DNA of 64,000 nucleotides, taken from NCBI RefSeq assembly GCF_000011005.1, contig NC_013665.1, forward strand, positions 1,461,001-1,525,000, given 5' to 3'. The notes under the pieces were generated by a model. It saw only the letters and a program-made list of their open reading frames with translations, was not told the DNA's origin and ran no database searches. Made by a program: the position numbers and the translations under genes. This DNA comes from Methanocella paludicola SANAE. GTDB lineage: Archaea; Halobacteriota; Methanocellia; Methanocellales; Methanocellaceae. How positions within the stretch are numbered: the stretch's first letter is position 1; each line of letters begins with the position of its first letter. This document shows positions 8,539 to 16,719 of the stretch, one piece after another.

Positions 8539-9320
8539 TATGCCTTAGTGGCGTGTCCTTAACCACAGGGGCACGGAGAGCGCAGAGTTCACGGAGACTT
8601 TTTTTATAGATGGAGGCTCAGAGGTCACAGAGCCCGGTTTATTGGCTTTCCTGGGGCACAGAGTTTAAAGAGGCAGGGTTGACGAATAAACAATTCATAC
8701 ACAATATATGATTTCAAAATATTGAAATAAAGTTTTTATGTTATTATACATATTTCCCTTTATGAGCAACGTATTGACAAGAGACCCCATACCCAATGAG
8801 ATTAATAAGATCACCGGACAGATCGTTGACGCAGCGTTCGTCGTGCATACGACATTCGGGCCGGGACTGCTCGAAAGCATTTACGAGGAATGCCTGATAC
8901 ACGAATTAAAACTCAGAGGCATAAAGGTAGAATCACAGATTAACGTGCCTCTCGACTTCAAAGGTTTATACATTGAACGAGGCCTCATCCTGGACGTACT
9001 CGTTGAAGGCCAGGTAATCGTGGAAGTAAAATCAGTCAAAGAACTCCACCCCGTCTACGAACAACAATTACTAACATACATGAAAATAACAGGAAAACGA
9101 GTTGGATTGCTAATCAACTTTAACGCACCGCTGATAAAAAACGGCATAAAACGAATGGTCCTATAAACCATTTTTCACCACCAGTGCCTCTACAATCTCT
9201 GTGCCCCAGGAAAACAAAAATGAACCTCCGAGCTCTCCGTGCCTCAAATTATAAAAAAGTCTCCGTGAAACTCCCGTGCGCTCTGCGCCCCTGTGGTTAA
9301 GGACACGCCACGACGGCATA
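8539..9320. mobile_element. Palindrome-bounded element carrying a GxxExxY gene
   Basis: The left arm (8539-8690) and right arm (9175-9320) are inverted copies. Shared blocks from the tips inward are tggcgtgtccttaaccacag, cacggagacttttttata, and tttcctggggcacagag, separated by degenerate cacggag/gcagag motifs. The only gene inside is the GxxExxY protein. No transposase is present, so if it moves it must use an enzyme in trans or the nuclease-like protein itself. No target duplication is visible at the ends. Confidence 0.65.
8762..9166 (+). CDS. GxxExxY family protein (PD-(D/E)XK nuclease-like)
   Basis: Small protein of 134 residues with the name-giving motif GLLESIY after the conserved VDAAFVVHTTFGPG, then a VPLDFKGLYIERGLILDVLVE segment and the VEVKSVKEL strand. 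The D...E-x-K arrangement resembles a PD-(D/E)XK nuclease core. Biological role is not established for the family. The chosen ATG opens MSNVLTRD; an upstream in-frame ATG at 8738 lies inside TATA-like sequence (tttttatgttatt) and is less likely. The gene fills the centre of a palindromic element. Confidence 0.82.
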   Translation: MSNVLTRDPIPNEINKITGQIVDAAFVVHTTFGPGLLESIYEECLIHELKLRGIKVESQINVPLDFKGLYIERGLILDVLVEGQVIVEVKSVKELHPVYEQQLLTYMKITGKRVGLLINFNAPLIKNGIKRMVL

Positions 9321-9361
9321 CCAGGATAGCTTCGACATATTATGTAATAATATGATAAAGA

Positions 9362-10231
9362 TTAACTAAATTCTTTGATTTTTTTAACAATCTCTTCAGT
9401 AAATACTCTAATCCGGTATTTACGAGAAAAATACGTCAATATGTTCCGGACATCCCTTTCCAGCAGCTGGTCGCCTATTTTTGTGCCTGTGGCGACGGCC
9501 TGGGGCCAGTCGATTATTGTAACACCGCTCTCGCTGACCATGACATTATACTCCGAAAAGTCGCCGTGGACGTAGCCATTCCTGTATGCCAGCTCGAGCT
9601 GCTCGATGATACGATCCAGGTACCACTGCGGGTCCTCTAGCTTAACTCTCGACAGCTCGTGGCCCTCGACGACCTCCATCACGACGGCATGGCGGTTCTG
9701 GTCGAAGGGCTCTGGAACACTCACTGCAGGATAGAGCTTTTTTAGCACTTCGAACTCATGCTTCGCGGCCAGTGCCGAAGCGTAAAGCCAGTTCGTGTTA
9801 TGCAGATCCACGAGATGCTCGCGCTTTCTCTTGACTTGCTTAAAGGCCGTGCGCCCTTCCCGATGAAACTTTATAGCAAGAGGCATGCCGCTCCGGCCCA
9901 TAGCTGCAATGACGACGGACTCCTTTCCAACGCCGACGAGCCCGCCCAGCGAATTGATCGTGTCACGCCGCAATAAAGCAGAAATGGCCAGAATATCGTA
10001 GCCATTATACTTGAGCTGGTAACCCACATAGTGGCCTGTAAAGCGCTCCAAAAGGTCCAGGTCCGTCAAATTCTTAAGGCGGTAGTCGATCTCTTTCTCG
10101 CTCAGGCCCGAGCTAGAAGCCATATCCTCGACGGACACCCATTCGTGGGTCTTCATGCCATTCTCGACAGCCCTTAATATCTTAAGCTCTTCAGGCTTCA
10201 ACGATCTAAAGATTACCGCGTGATCGATCAT
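9362..10231 (-). CDS. rio2: Serine protein kinase Rio2
   Basis: Atypical kinase/ATPase needed for late maturation of the small ribosomal subunit. The 289 residues comprise an N-terminal winged helix (about 1-90, with DYRLKNLTDLDLLERF) and the RIO kinase domain. Visible are the glycine loop GVGKESVV, the catalytic loop VHGDFSEYN, and the metal-binding IIDWPQA, all diagnostic of Rio2. The gene is divergent from PAC2 upstream and ends next to the right arm of the GxxExxY element. Confidence 0.95.
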   Translation of the reverse strand: MIDHAVIFRSLKPEELKILRAVENGMKTHEWVSVEDMASSSGLSEKEIDYRLKNLTDLDLLERFTGHYVGYQLKYNGYDILAISALLRRDTINSLGGLVGVGKESVVIAAMGRSGMPLAIKFHREGRTAFKQVKRKREHLVDLHNTNWLYASALAAKHEFEVLKKLYPAVSVPEPFDQNRHAVVMEVVEGHELSRVKLEDPQWYLDRIIEQLELAYRNGYVHGDFSEYNVMVSESGVTIIDWPQAVATGTKIGDQLLERDVRNILTYFSRKYRIRVFTEEIVKKIKEFS

Positions 10232-10290
10232 TTTATAAAAGAAGATATGACGGCCGTGAGGCCTATATATATCTATTCATCAGAATAGAC

Positions 10291-10617
10291 TTACTCTCCA
10301 GCGACTGCCTTCTTCGCAGCCTTAAGCCGCTCCTTGGCAGTATAGCCCGTGGCCTCCTCGAGGAAGTCCCGGAACCGCTTATTAGTATCGAGGATGAGCT
10401 TTTCATCTTTTACCGAAAGATCCGAGCTGGTCTCGACGAAGAGCTTCTTGTCCTCGACCCAGGCTTTAAGCTCTTTTATGGCGCCATATCTCAAGGTCAG
10501 CTTGCCCCCGTTCTCCGCGGGCTTGACCTCGAAGATATCTTCCATGATGCCGCGAATGCGCTCGTTTTCCGGTTTGAATCCGCGCTTGAATTTATACTCG
10601 CTGATATTTTCACCCAT
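10291..10617 (-). CDS. Conserved archaeal protein, DUF5611-like
   Basis: 108 residues from the preferred start MGENISEYKFKRGFKP; ATG at 10647 or TTG at 10659 would add 10 or 14 residues with no conserved look. The sequence reads as one alpha/beta domain (LTLRYGAIKELKAWVEDKKLFVETSSD) with a helical tail (NKRFRDFLEEATGYTAKERLKAAKKA). It resembles the DUF5611 family of methanogens, from memory, with moderate certainty. No function is known. It lies 59 bp upstream of rio2 on the same strand and may be cotranscribed. Confidence 0.65.
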   Translation of the reverse strand: MGENISEYKFKRGFKPENERIRGIMEDIFEVKPAENGGKLTLRYGAIKELKAWVEDKKLFVETSSDLSVKDEKLILDTNKRFRDFLEEATGYTAKERLKAAKKAVAGE

Positions 10618-10780
10618 GCTATGTTGCTTTTTACGAGTAAAAAACATTTTCGATTTCAAGGCACGAAGTTCCGGGGGCTAACTGGGCATATTCCCGGACA
10701 TCGATATATCCCGTATAGAGATTTGAGATATCCCATATATCGGGATACATTTATAGGCCTCCGGATGAAATTATTCATAG

Positions 10781-11515
10781 ATGCCCGATAAAATGGATGA
10801 TTTCGTCAAGGTCAACGTGGAAAAACTGGAGTGTAAAAACCCGACCATTATCTGCGGATTTCCCGGGATGGGCCTCGTCGGCAACATCGTGTCCCAGTTT
10901 CTCATGGACCAGTTCAAGATGATACCCTGCGGCTATGTCGAGTCCAGGCTGTTCCCTCCCGTTGCCATCGTATATGGCGGGCTCGTAAAAAACCCCGTCC
11001 GCCTCTACGAGAACCCGGAACGGGAGATCGTCATCGTCTTTTCCGATATACCTATCGACCCTGTGATAAGCGGTGAAGTGGGGAAAAGTATCGTTAACTG
11101 GGCTAAGGACGTGAATCCCAAAGACATCATCGCCATCGCCGGCCTGGCCACGACCGGAGAAGAGCACAGGGTATTTGCCGCCGGCGCAACGTCGGAAGAC
11201 CTCGAAAGGATTAAGGATAATGCTCAGGTCTTCGAGGTCGGGACCATATCCGGCGTGCCCGGGGTGATCATGAACGAGTGTAAGAATCATAATATCCCGG
11301 CGGTCTGCATGCTCGGAGAGACAAGGAGCGCTAATCCCGACCCGAGGGCGGCCGCGGAATTAGTAAAAGCGCTCGCTAAGATATATAGCTGGGACATCAA
11401 CGTCGACATTCTATTAAAGGAAGCCGACCAGATCGAGCAGATGATGCACAAGCTGTCGGAACAGGTAGGAGAAGCCGAGGCAAAGCCACCGAAGGACTAC
11501 AGCATGTACGGGTGA
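10781..11515 (+). CDS. PAC2 family protein (proteasome assembly chaperone-like)
   Basis: 244 residues. The family hallmark CGFPGMGLVGNIVSQFLMD is at the N-terminus (residues about 24-42), followed by ESRLFPPVAIVYGG and DIPIDP. A C-terminal helical tail (LKEADQIEQMMHKLSEQ) is typical of the archaeal members. The function is inferred from the PAC2 fold only. A TATA-like element (acatttatagg, about 10746) sits roughly 30 bp before the ATG. The next two genes follow with gaps of 4 and -1 bp, forming a three-gene operon. Confidence 0.85.
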   Translation: MPDKMDDFVKVNVEKLECKNPTIICGFPGMGLVGNIVSQFLMDQFKMIPCGYVESRLFPPVAIVYGGLVKNPVRLYENPEREIVIVFSDIPIDPVISGEVGKSIVNWAKDVNPKDIIAIAGLATTGEEHRVFAAGATSEDLERIKDNAQVFEVGTISGVPGVIMNECKNHNIPAVCMLGETRSANPDPRAAAELVKALAKIYSWDINVDILLKEADQIEQMMHKLSEQVGEAEAKPPKDYSMYG

Positions 11516-11519
11516 TGGC

Positions 11520-11909
11520 ATGAGGCTACTAGCGTTAACCGGGCTTAGCAAGGAATCGCTAAGTGAGCTGTCTAAGCGGCACGTGCGCACCTTCGAGTTT
11601 CACAGCGCCAATAACGTCATTGCGTTCTCCCATTTGAACGTCGGCGACACGGTATTTTTATGCGAGGTCCCGCCGGCGGACCTGACGCCTGGCCTTTGCG
11701 GTGCTATCGCCACTATAAAGGGCTTCGATACTCACATGCAGCATGTGTACTATGCATCCTCGAGCCACCATGAGGAGATGGAGACAATGTCCGCCAGGGC
11801 TCAGATGGGCTTCATATCGATCGGGAAGATCAAAAAGGTGGAAATGGGAGGGCTCTATGAGCCTGTCTACGTGGAGATCATCGATGTCAAGTTCTGCGAG
11901 GCGCGCTGA
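11520..11909 (+). CDS. DUF473-like protein
   Basis: 129-residue protein of methanogen type: LLALTGLSKESLSELSKRHVRTFEFHSANN at the N-terminus (landmark positions 3-32), followed by a beta-rich middle and the C-terminal GKIKKVEMGGLYEPVYVEI. I recognise it as DUF473-like; biochemical role unknown. It starts four bases after the PAC2 stop, and its TGA shares an A with the ATG of the next gene, so all three are probably translated from one message. Confidence 0.7.
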   Translation: MRLLALTGLSKESLSELSKRHVRTFEFHSANNVIAFSHLNVGDTVFLCEVPPADLTPGLCGAIATIKGFDTHMQHVYYASSSHHEEMETMSARAQMGFISIGKIKKVEMGGLYEPVYVEIIDVKFCEAR

Positions 11910-12244
11910 TGGCCGACGAGACCGTTAACTTATTTGTCTATGGCCCTCTCATGGACAAGTCCCGCCTGAACTCTCTGATCAAGAGGATCCCGGAGATGCA
12001 CCCGGCGAAGGCGATGGGCTACCGGCAGATCTATGACGAAGCGTTAGGTTCCCAGAGCGCCGAGAGAGATGAGCGCTCCAGCATGAGAGGCATGCTGCTT
12101 AAAGGGATCACTCTCATGGAATTAAGGCAGCTAGACTTTTTCGAGGGCGTGGGCGAGGGCTCGTACCGCCGCGTTAAAGTGAAGGCCACGGCGCTCGATA
12201 CGAGGTCGCAGGCCGAGGCGTTCATGTACGTGAAAAACCAGTAA
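11909..12244 (+). CDS. Gamma-glutamylcyclotransferase-like (AIG2/GGCT fold) protein
   Basis: 111 residues with the GGCT-fold signature FVYGPLMD (usual form YGTLM), a central RGMLLKGITLMELRQLDFFEG, and the terminal strand AEAFMYVKNQ. The glutamate in LDFFEG corresponds to the family's catalytic acid. Members cyclise gamma-glutamyl groups or act on related amides; the substrate here is unknown. The start overlaps the preceding stop (TGATG). Confidence 0.8.
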   Translation: MADETVNLFVYGPLMDKSRLNSLIKRIPEMHPAKAMGYRQIYDEALGSQSAERDERSSMRGMLLKGITLMELRQLDFFEGVGEGSYRRVKVKATALDTRSQAEAFMYVKNQ

Positions 12245-12331
12245 GCGCCTTACGTACAAGTAAGTGCCCTACTTTTTCCGCGCCATCATTTTTTACATAT
12301 TAACTTTCCACCGGCTTATGAGGTTATAAAA

Positions 12332-13342
12332 ATGTTGAAGCTGGGATGGAAAGCCGGGCCTGAGCAGTATCAGCCCAACGAGCTTTTGGATTATGTCGTC
12401 GCCGCCGAGAATGCCGGTTTCGAGTCGGTCGATGTGAGCGATCATTTTCATCCGTGGTCTGAGCAGGGCCACGCGTGCTTTACCTGGTCGTGGCTGGGCG
12501 CCGCTGCCGTGAAGACGAAGAGCATCGAGTTGGGGCCGGGCGTGACGTGCCCGATCCTTCGCTATCATCCCTCTATCATTGCGCAGGCCTCCGCGACCAT
12601 CGATAATTTTGCGCCAGGGAGGACTTACCTTGCAGTGGGCACGGGGGAGGCGCTGAACGAGTATTCGGCGGCCGGCATGTGGCCCGGCTACGACGAGCGC
12701 CAGTCGATGATGCTCGAGGCCATGCAGCTTATCCGCGCGCTCTGGAGCGGCGCCGAGGTGACCTTCGACGGAATTTATTATTCGACACAAAAAGCCCGCC
12801 TGTACACGCCGCCCCTGTCAAAGCTGCCCATATATGTCTCGTCTCTCGTGCCAGAGAGCGCCGCATTCGCAGGGCGCTACGGCGATGGCCTAATCACGGT
12901 CGCCAATGACCCGAATACCCTGAAGCAGATCGTTAAAAACTTCGAGGAAGGCGCCCTGGACATGGGAAAAGATCCGTCTACTATGCCAAGGCTTCTGGAG
13001 GTCAGCGTCGCCTATACTGACGACTTCGACTCTGCAGCACGCTGCTTCAAGGAGTACTGGGCCGGCGCCATGGTCCCCGCGATGTTCAACGAGCGCCTGT
13101 ATACGCCCGCCCAGTCCGCCAAGAACGGCTCCGTCATCGGTAACGACATCCTGCGGCAAAAGCTCTGCATTTCCGGAGACCCCGAAGCGCACGTTAAATT
13201 TGTGCAACAGTTCATCGACATGGGCTTCACGCACCTGTACTTCCATTCCGCGGGTCCGGACCAGCGTGATTTTATCGTGGGCTATGGAAGGGACGTGCTT
13301 CCTAAGATCAGGCAGCAGCAGGCGCAGACCGTGACCGCCTAA
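12332..13342 (+). CDS. F420-dependent LLM-class oxidoreductase (TIGR03557/FGD-like)
   Basis: 336-residue TIM-barrel enzyme of the luciferase-like family that uses coenzyme F420. Recognisable parts are LGWKAGPEQYQPNELLDYV, the VSDHFHPWSEQGH segment that faces the deazaflavin, and AVGTGEALNEY. It resembles F420-dependent glucose-6-phosphate dehydrogenases; such homologues in methanogens probably act on other alcohols, so the substrate is open. It is preceded by a TATA-like stretch and a 40 bp leader. Its stop codon is the first part of the palindromic repeat at 13340. Confidence 0.88.
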   Translation: MLKLGWKAGPEQYQPNELLDYVVAAENAGFESVDVSDHFHPWSEQGHACFTWSWLGAAAVKTKSIELGPGVTCPILRYHPSIIAQASATIDNFAPGRTYLAVGTGEALNEYSAAGMWPGYDERQSMMLEAMQLIRALWSGAEVTFDGIYYSTQKARLYTPPLSKLPIYVSSLVPESAAFAGRYGDGLITVANDPNTLKQIVKNFEEGALDMGKDPSTMPRLLEVSVAYTDDFDSAARCFKEYWAGAMVPAMFNERLYTPAQSAKNGSVIGNDILRQKLCISGDPEAHVKFVQQFIDMGFTHLYFHSAGPDQRDFIVGYGRDVLPKIRQQQAQTVTA

Positions 13343-13527
13343 GCCCCTCAAAAATATTCTAAGAATGCACGAAGACCGTTTCAGCCACGAAGTTACTCGA
13401 AGCGGGCCTAAAGCGACACGAAGACATAATTAATTATATAAAAATCTTAGAGAACTTAGAGCTAGCTTCGAGCCGCTTTGAGGCTGAAAGAGTCTTAGCG
13501 CATTCTTATTATTTTTAGAGGGGCTTA
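13340..13527. repeat. Palindromic intergenic repeat (MITE-like)
   Basis: Arms of about 85 bp are inverted copies: taagcccctc against gaggggctta at the tips, then agaatgcacgaagacc against its diverged complement, and ttcagccacgaag against ctttgaggctgaa. An AT-rich centre (attaattatataaaaat) links them. It carries cgaag/ctaag motifs similar in style to the arms of the other palindromic elements in the window but is a separate sequence. The left tip overlaps the stop codon of the F420 gene. Confidence 0.6.
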
Positions 13528-13593
13528 GCCTGATATGACCGCAATGTTTATACATTACCACTACCCTTATGAAAAAAGGTCGCAGACGGCGTT

Positions 13594-13668
13594 GGGCTCG
13601 TGGCTTAGTCTGGACATAGCACCGGCCTTCTAAGCCGGGGGTCGGGGGTTCAAATCCCCCCGGGCCCG
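13594..13668 (+). tRNA. tRNA-Arg (anticodon TCT)
   Basis: Full cloverleaf: acceptor gggctcg/cgggccc, anticodon stem ccggc/gccgg with loop cttctaa (anticodon TCT, reads AGA/AGG), T stem ggggg/ccccc with loop ttcaaat. Discriminator base G. CCA is not encoded. A TATA-like tttataca lies about 45 bp upstream. Confidence 0.95.
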
Positions 13669-13757
13669 CTCAAAAACGTATAAGCCAATAAAAAAGTAAC
13701 CGTCTAAAACCAACAAAAACTTATAAGACCTCGCTGGTCTATAATAAACGGTATAGT

Positions 13758-13999
13758 GGGGCTGTGGCCAAGCCAGGTATGGCGACGGGCTCCAGCGGTG
13801 GCCGGTCCGCAAGGGCCGGCAGAAATATGATGAGCAACGGGTCACCTGAAGCTGCCCGACGGGGCGGTTTATGAGGAACCGTTGGAGCGCTGATTTCAGC
13901 GCTCTCGGTGAAATACCCACGCGGTAAAATCACCCACGGATGAAATCCTACATCATCGGAGAGACCCGTCGATCGGGAGTTCAAATCTCTCCAGCCCCA
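13758..13999 (+). tRNA. tRNA-Trp (anticodon CCA) with a 168-nt intron
   Basis: Exon 1 starts ggggctg and runs to the anticodon loop ctccag (anticodon CCA at 13792-13794). Exon 2 resumes at a/cccgt near 13964 and ends with cagcccc plus discriminator A. The anticodon stem acggg/cccgt closes only after removal of about 13796-13963. A short ctcc/ggag helix with three-base bulges fits a bulge-helix-bulge splicing site between positions 37 and 38. The intron contains a box C/D guide RNA (separate entry). Confidence 0.93.
13827..13893 (+). ncRNA. Box C/D 2'-O-methylation guide RNA in the tRNA-Trp intron
   Basis: C box atgatga (13827-13833), D' box ctga (13846-13849), C'-like atgagga (about 13871-13877), D box ctga (13890-13893). 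Counting five nucleotides upstream of D places the guide g opposite C34 of the anticodon (ggagc pairs with gctcc). The D' guide acgggtc pairs with gacccgt of exon 2 and selects position 39, here a C. Euryarchaeal tRNA-Trp introns are known to guide modification of positions 34 and 39, in agreement. Confidence 0.85.
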
Positions 14000-14159
14000 C
14001 ATTTTTCCCTGGTAATCGATAGCCAGAATAATAAATCATCTAATTTTAATTTGGTAAATACCTAATATAACCAATAACATCTTAACCATTAGTATAGATA
14101 TACATTATATTGCTAAAGTTAACATGTTAATAGATTACTGTAGAATCTCCCAATGATAG

Positions 14160-14255
14160 GGGCCGCCCGCATAAACCAATATACCCACCTTGCCTACCAC
14201 CAACATACCCCCCGAAAACGTATTTAAAAAGTAAGGGCGGCCCACGTGGTGGCAA
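14160..14255. other. Interleaved inverted repeats, possible structured RNA or regulatory site
   Basis: Stem 1: GGGCCGCCC (14160-14168) with GGGCGGCCC (14235-14243), nine base pairs. Stem 2: ttgcctaccac (14190-14200) with gtggtggcaa (14246-14255), ten pairs around a single bulge. The order 1-2-1'-2' is that of a pseudoknot. A TATA-like tatttaaaaag lies between them (14221-14231). The rest of 14000-14358 is AT-rich without a recognisable gene. Confidence 0.35.
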
Positions 14256-14358
14256 GCAACATTATAAAAAATATTAGATTAGTTATTTCTGGAATAATTA
14301 TCGCATGCTATATGTACTATAAGTCATAAACATATGGCAAAACAAAAGGGGGCATTAG

Positions 14359-14586
14359 ATGAAAGGAATAGCGATAGATGAGCTTATCGCTTTGAATAGC
14401 AAGCGCCATATCGAGACGATCATGAAAAAGGCGCCTGTGCAAATAGAAAACGCCATTATGGAGCAGGATTTTGGCTTCGACGAGGTGGCGTTAATCAAGG
14501 ACATAGAGTTGGACTTTGCGATGCGGGCAGAAGACCTGCTTGAGACGCTACAGTTATCGCACCTTATCACAGCGCCTAAAAAATAA
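14359..14586 (+). CDS. Small hypothetical protein
   Basis: 75 residues, acidic and probably helical (MKGIAIDELIALNSKRH...LIKDIELDFAMRAEDLLETLQ). A strong Shine-Dalgarno-like run (aaaaggggg) stands 7 bases before the ATG, which supports real translation. No family recognised and no functional context; it stands alone between the tRNA genes and a convergent YwbE gene. Confidence 0.55.
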   Translation: MKGIAIDELIALNSKRHIETIMKKAPVQIENAIMEQDFGFDEVALIKDIELDFAMRAEDLLETLQLSHLITAPKK

Positions 14587-14690
14587 GCAGGCTTAAATTT
14601 TTTTTACATTGGTCGATCATACCTCGACGTGATCAGAGCTTCTTCGGGAATGGCAAACGAGCCAATTTAGCATAAAAATTTTTAAGGCTT

Positions 14691-14894
14691 TTACTCTTTT
14701 GAGCCAGGGATCTCCTGGACGCGGCCCACCTGGCCGCTTACCAGCCTGACCTTTATACCATGAGGATGAAAAGATGAATTAGTCAGAATCTCTTTAACGA
14801 TGCCCCGGGTCCTTTTGCCCGTTCGCTGGTCCTGCTTGAGGACGATGTCTACTTCAAGCCCGGGCCTGATGTCTTTTCTATACTGGCCGTTCAT
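14691..14894 (-). CDS. YwbE family protein (DUF2196)
   Basis: 67 residues with the near-invariant YwbE pattern: NGQYRKDIRPGLEVDIVLK, then DQRTGKRTRGIVKEILTNS and HPHGIKVRL. The protein is a small beta-barrel of unknown function, widespread in bacteria and some archaea. Its presence next to an otherwise archaeal set is compatible with old gene transfer. Confidence 0.88.
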   Translation of the reverse strand: MNGQYRKDIRPGLEVDIVLKQDQRTGKRTRGIVKEILTNSSFHPHGIKVRLVSGQVGRVQEIPGSKE

Positions 14895-15195
14895 GTTCCT
14901 TCGAGCTATAATTAGGTAAAGCTGGTAAAATAGTTATTGAAAGGTTAAATGCTATGGCATTGCATCAGGCTATTTAAGTATAAATATATTATTTATATTT
15001 CGCTGTTTTTTCGCCTTTATTTTCTATAGTGTAAAAAGAATTATCGTTTTAAGAACAATTTGTTTGATTTGATAGGCTTTTTCGTTAATTTGAATGAAAA
15101 TCGTCAAAGATTTACAATACTTAACATTATATCGAAATGTTTATTATCGTATATATCCAAATCAATTATTTAGCAAGTGAATATACAGGTGGCGA
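14895..15195. other. AT-rich intergenic region
   Basis: About 300 bp of AT-rich sequence between divergent YwbE and the 92-residue gene. I see TATA-like tracts (for example tataaatatattatttatat near 14975-15000) that can serve as promoters in either direction, and no RNA gene or long repeat. Confidence 0.4.
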
Positions 15196-15474
15196 ATGAT
15201 GAAGAAGAACCTGGTCATGAGGCCCATCCTGGGCACGTTGAAAGGCTTTACTAAACACTGGAACCCGTTCAACAAACAGGTTTTTGCTCAAGTCCAGCTC
15301 GATGAGGAGGACTTTATCAATATCCCCATCGACTACAGGCAGCAACAGTTCATCATGAAGGAGCACCCGGTCGACAGCGCCGTATCTATCATTTTCTATG
15401 AGGGCAGGTGGCAGATCACCAGCGAAACTATTCTCGATCAATTCTTCACAGATACGAATACGGTATATACCTGA
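15196..15474 (+). CDS. Small hypothetical protein
   Basis: 92 residues. A short beta-rich domain reads QVFAQVQLDEEDFINIPIDYRQQQFI...VSIIFYEGRWQI. The nearby ggtggcgaatg gives a plausible ribosome-binding site before ATG 15196; ATG 15199 is equally possible. No family recognised. It lies 60 bp before alaX on the same strand. Confidence 0.55.
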   Translation: MMKKNLVMRPILGTLKGFTKHWNPFNKQVFAQVQLDEEDFINIPIDYRQQQFIMKEHPVDSAVSIIFYEGRWQITSETILDQFFTDTNTVYT

Positions 15475-15534
15475 GCCCTTTTCTTCTTTTAATCGATACT
15501 ATCAAGATGGTTGAGGCCATACCATCTTCGCAAT

Positions 15535-16719
15535 ATGGAGCATCGGCTTTATTGTGATTCGCCGTATACGACGGAGTGGACGGCGGACGTCGTCAGTATC
15601 GAGCAAAGGGAAGGGTCGGTTCGGGTCGTGCTGAGCGAGACCGCGTTCTACCCGGGTGGCGGTGGCCAGCCGTCGGACCGCGGCACCATCGACGGGATAC
15701 CCGTGGACGATGTTATCGAGCAGGATGGGCACGTCGTTCATGTGCTGGGCAAAGCCCCTGCTAATAAAACGGTATCCTGTATTATTGATTTTGACAGGCG
15801 GTTCGACCTCATGCAGCAGCACAGCGGCCAGCACCTGCTCTCGGCCGTGCTATTCAAGCTGTACCAGTGTAAGACGTCGAGCCTGCACATGGGCATGGAT
15901 GAGCTCTCTATTGATGTGGCTATGCCGGATATGCCCGCACAAATGCTTATGACGGTAGAGGAAGAGGTTAACGCCTATATCTATAAGGATCTGCCAGTCG
16001 TGATCAGCGTCGTGACGCCTGAAGTCGCCAGCGAGATGACATTACGGAAGACCCCTCCTAAGGAGGGTGAGGTCCGTATCGTGGAGATCACCTCTATCGA
16101 CCGGTCGCCCTGCTGCGGTACCCATGTCAGGAGAACAGGCGAGATAGGTATTATAAAGATCGTTAAGACGGAGAAGCGGGGCGCCGAGACCCGCGTATAC
16201 TTTAAATGCGGGAAGCGCGCCCTAAAAGACTACCAGTTTAAGCAGGATATTGTCACTGGCCTCGTTCATCTTTATCGTATGTCCGAGGGCGATGTGCTCG
16301 CGAAGACGGAAGCCCTCGCCGCACAGCTCAGGAATACTCAGAAAGAGCTTACGGAGATCAAGGATAAGATGCTCCGGGTGGAAGCGAAGGAGATCTCAGC
16401 CTCGGCTACCTCAAAAGTGATCGATAGGTCCTATGGCGATAAGAGCTTTGCCGACATCGGTACTCTTGCCAAATACCTGCTTGAGTCGGGCGAATTCGTC
16501 GTTATCCTGGCGTCCGTCCCCGATAAGCGCCTGCTCTTTGCGCACAGCGGTAAATTCGATATTAGCTGCGGTAAGATGCTCAAAGAGAATCTCGTCTCAT
16601 TTAACGGCAAAGGCGGAGGAAAGGACAACTGGGCGAACGGCGGCTTCAGCACGCTTGAAGACATGGAGAGATTCAAGGCCTTCCTGAAGGACGCGCTCGC
16701 AAAAAAGGGCATCAGCTAA
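15535..16719 (+). CDS. alaX: Alanyl-tRNA editing protein AlaX, long form with DHHA1 domain
   Basis: Trans-editing hydrolase that deacylates Ser- or Gly-tRNA-Ala. The start is set at MEHRLYCDSPYTTEW; the alternative TTG at 15511 adds eight unlikely residues. Zinc ligands are visible in HSGQHLL (about residues 105-109) and CCGTHVRRTGEIG (about 200-204). A coiled coil (AALAAQLRNTQKELTEIKDK) leads into a C-terminal DHHA1 domain with NGKGGGKDNWANGG. At 394 residues this is the long AlaX form. It overlaps the convergent LOG gene by four bases. Confidence 0.92.
   Translation: MEHRLYCDSPYTTEWTADVVSIEQREGSVRVVLSETAFYPGGGGQPSDRGTIDGIPVDDVIEQDGHVVHVLGKAPANKTVSCIIDFDRRFDLMQQHSGQHLLSAVLFKLYQCKTSSLHMGMDELSIDVAMPDMPAQMLMTVEEEVNAYIYKDLPVVISVVTPEVASEMTLRKTPPKEGEVRIVEITSIDRSPCCGTHVRRTGEIGIIKIVKTEKRGAETRVYFKCGKRALKDYQFKQDIVTGLVHLYRMSEGDVLAKTEALAAQLRNTQKELTEIKDKMLRVEAKEISASATSKVIDRSYGDKSFADIGTLAKYLLESGEFVVILASVPDKRLLFAHSGKFDISCGKMLKENLVSFNGKGGGKDNWANGGFSTLEDMERFKAFLKDALAKKGIS

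Noticed and set aside
13630..14002. Two minus-strand open frames over the tRNA genes
   Set aside because: They lie across tRNA-Arg and tRNA-Trp including its intron; the tRNA structures explain the sequence.
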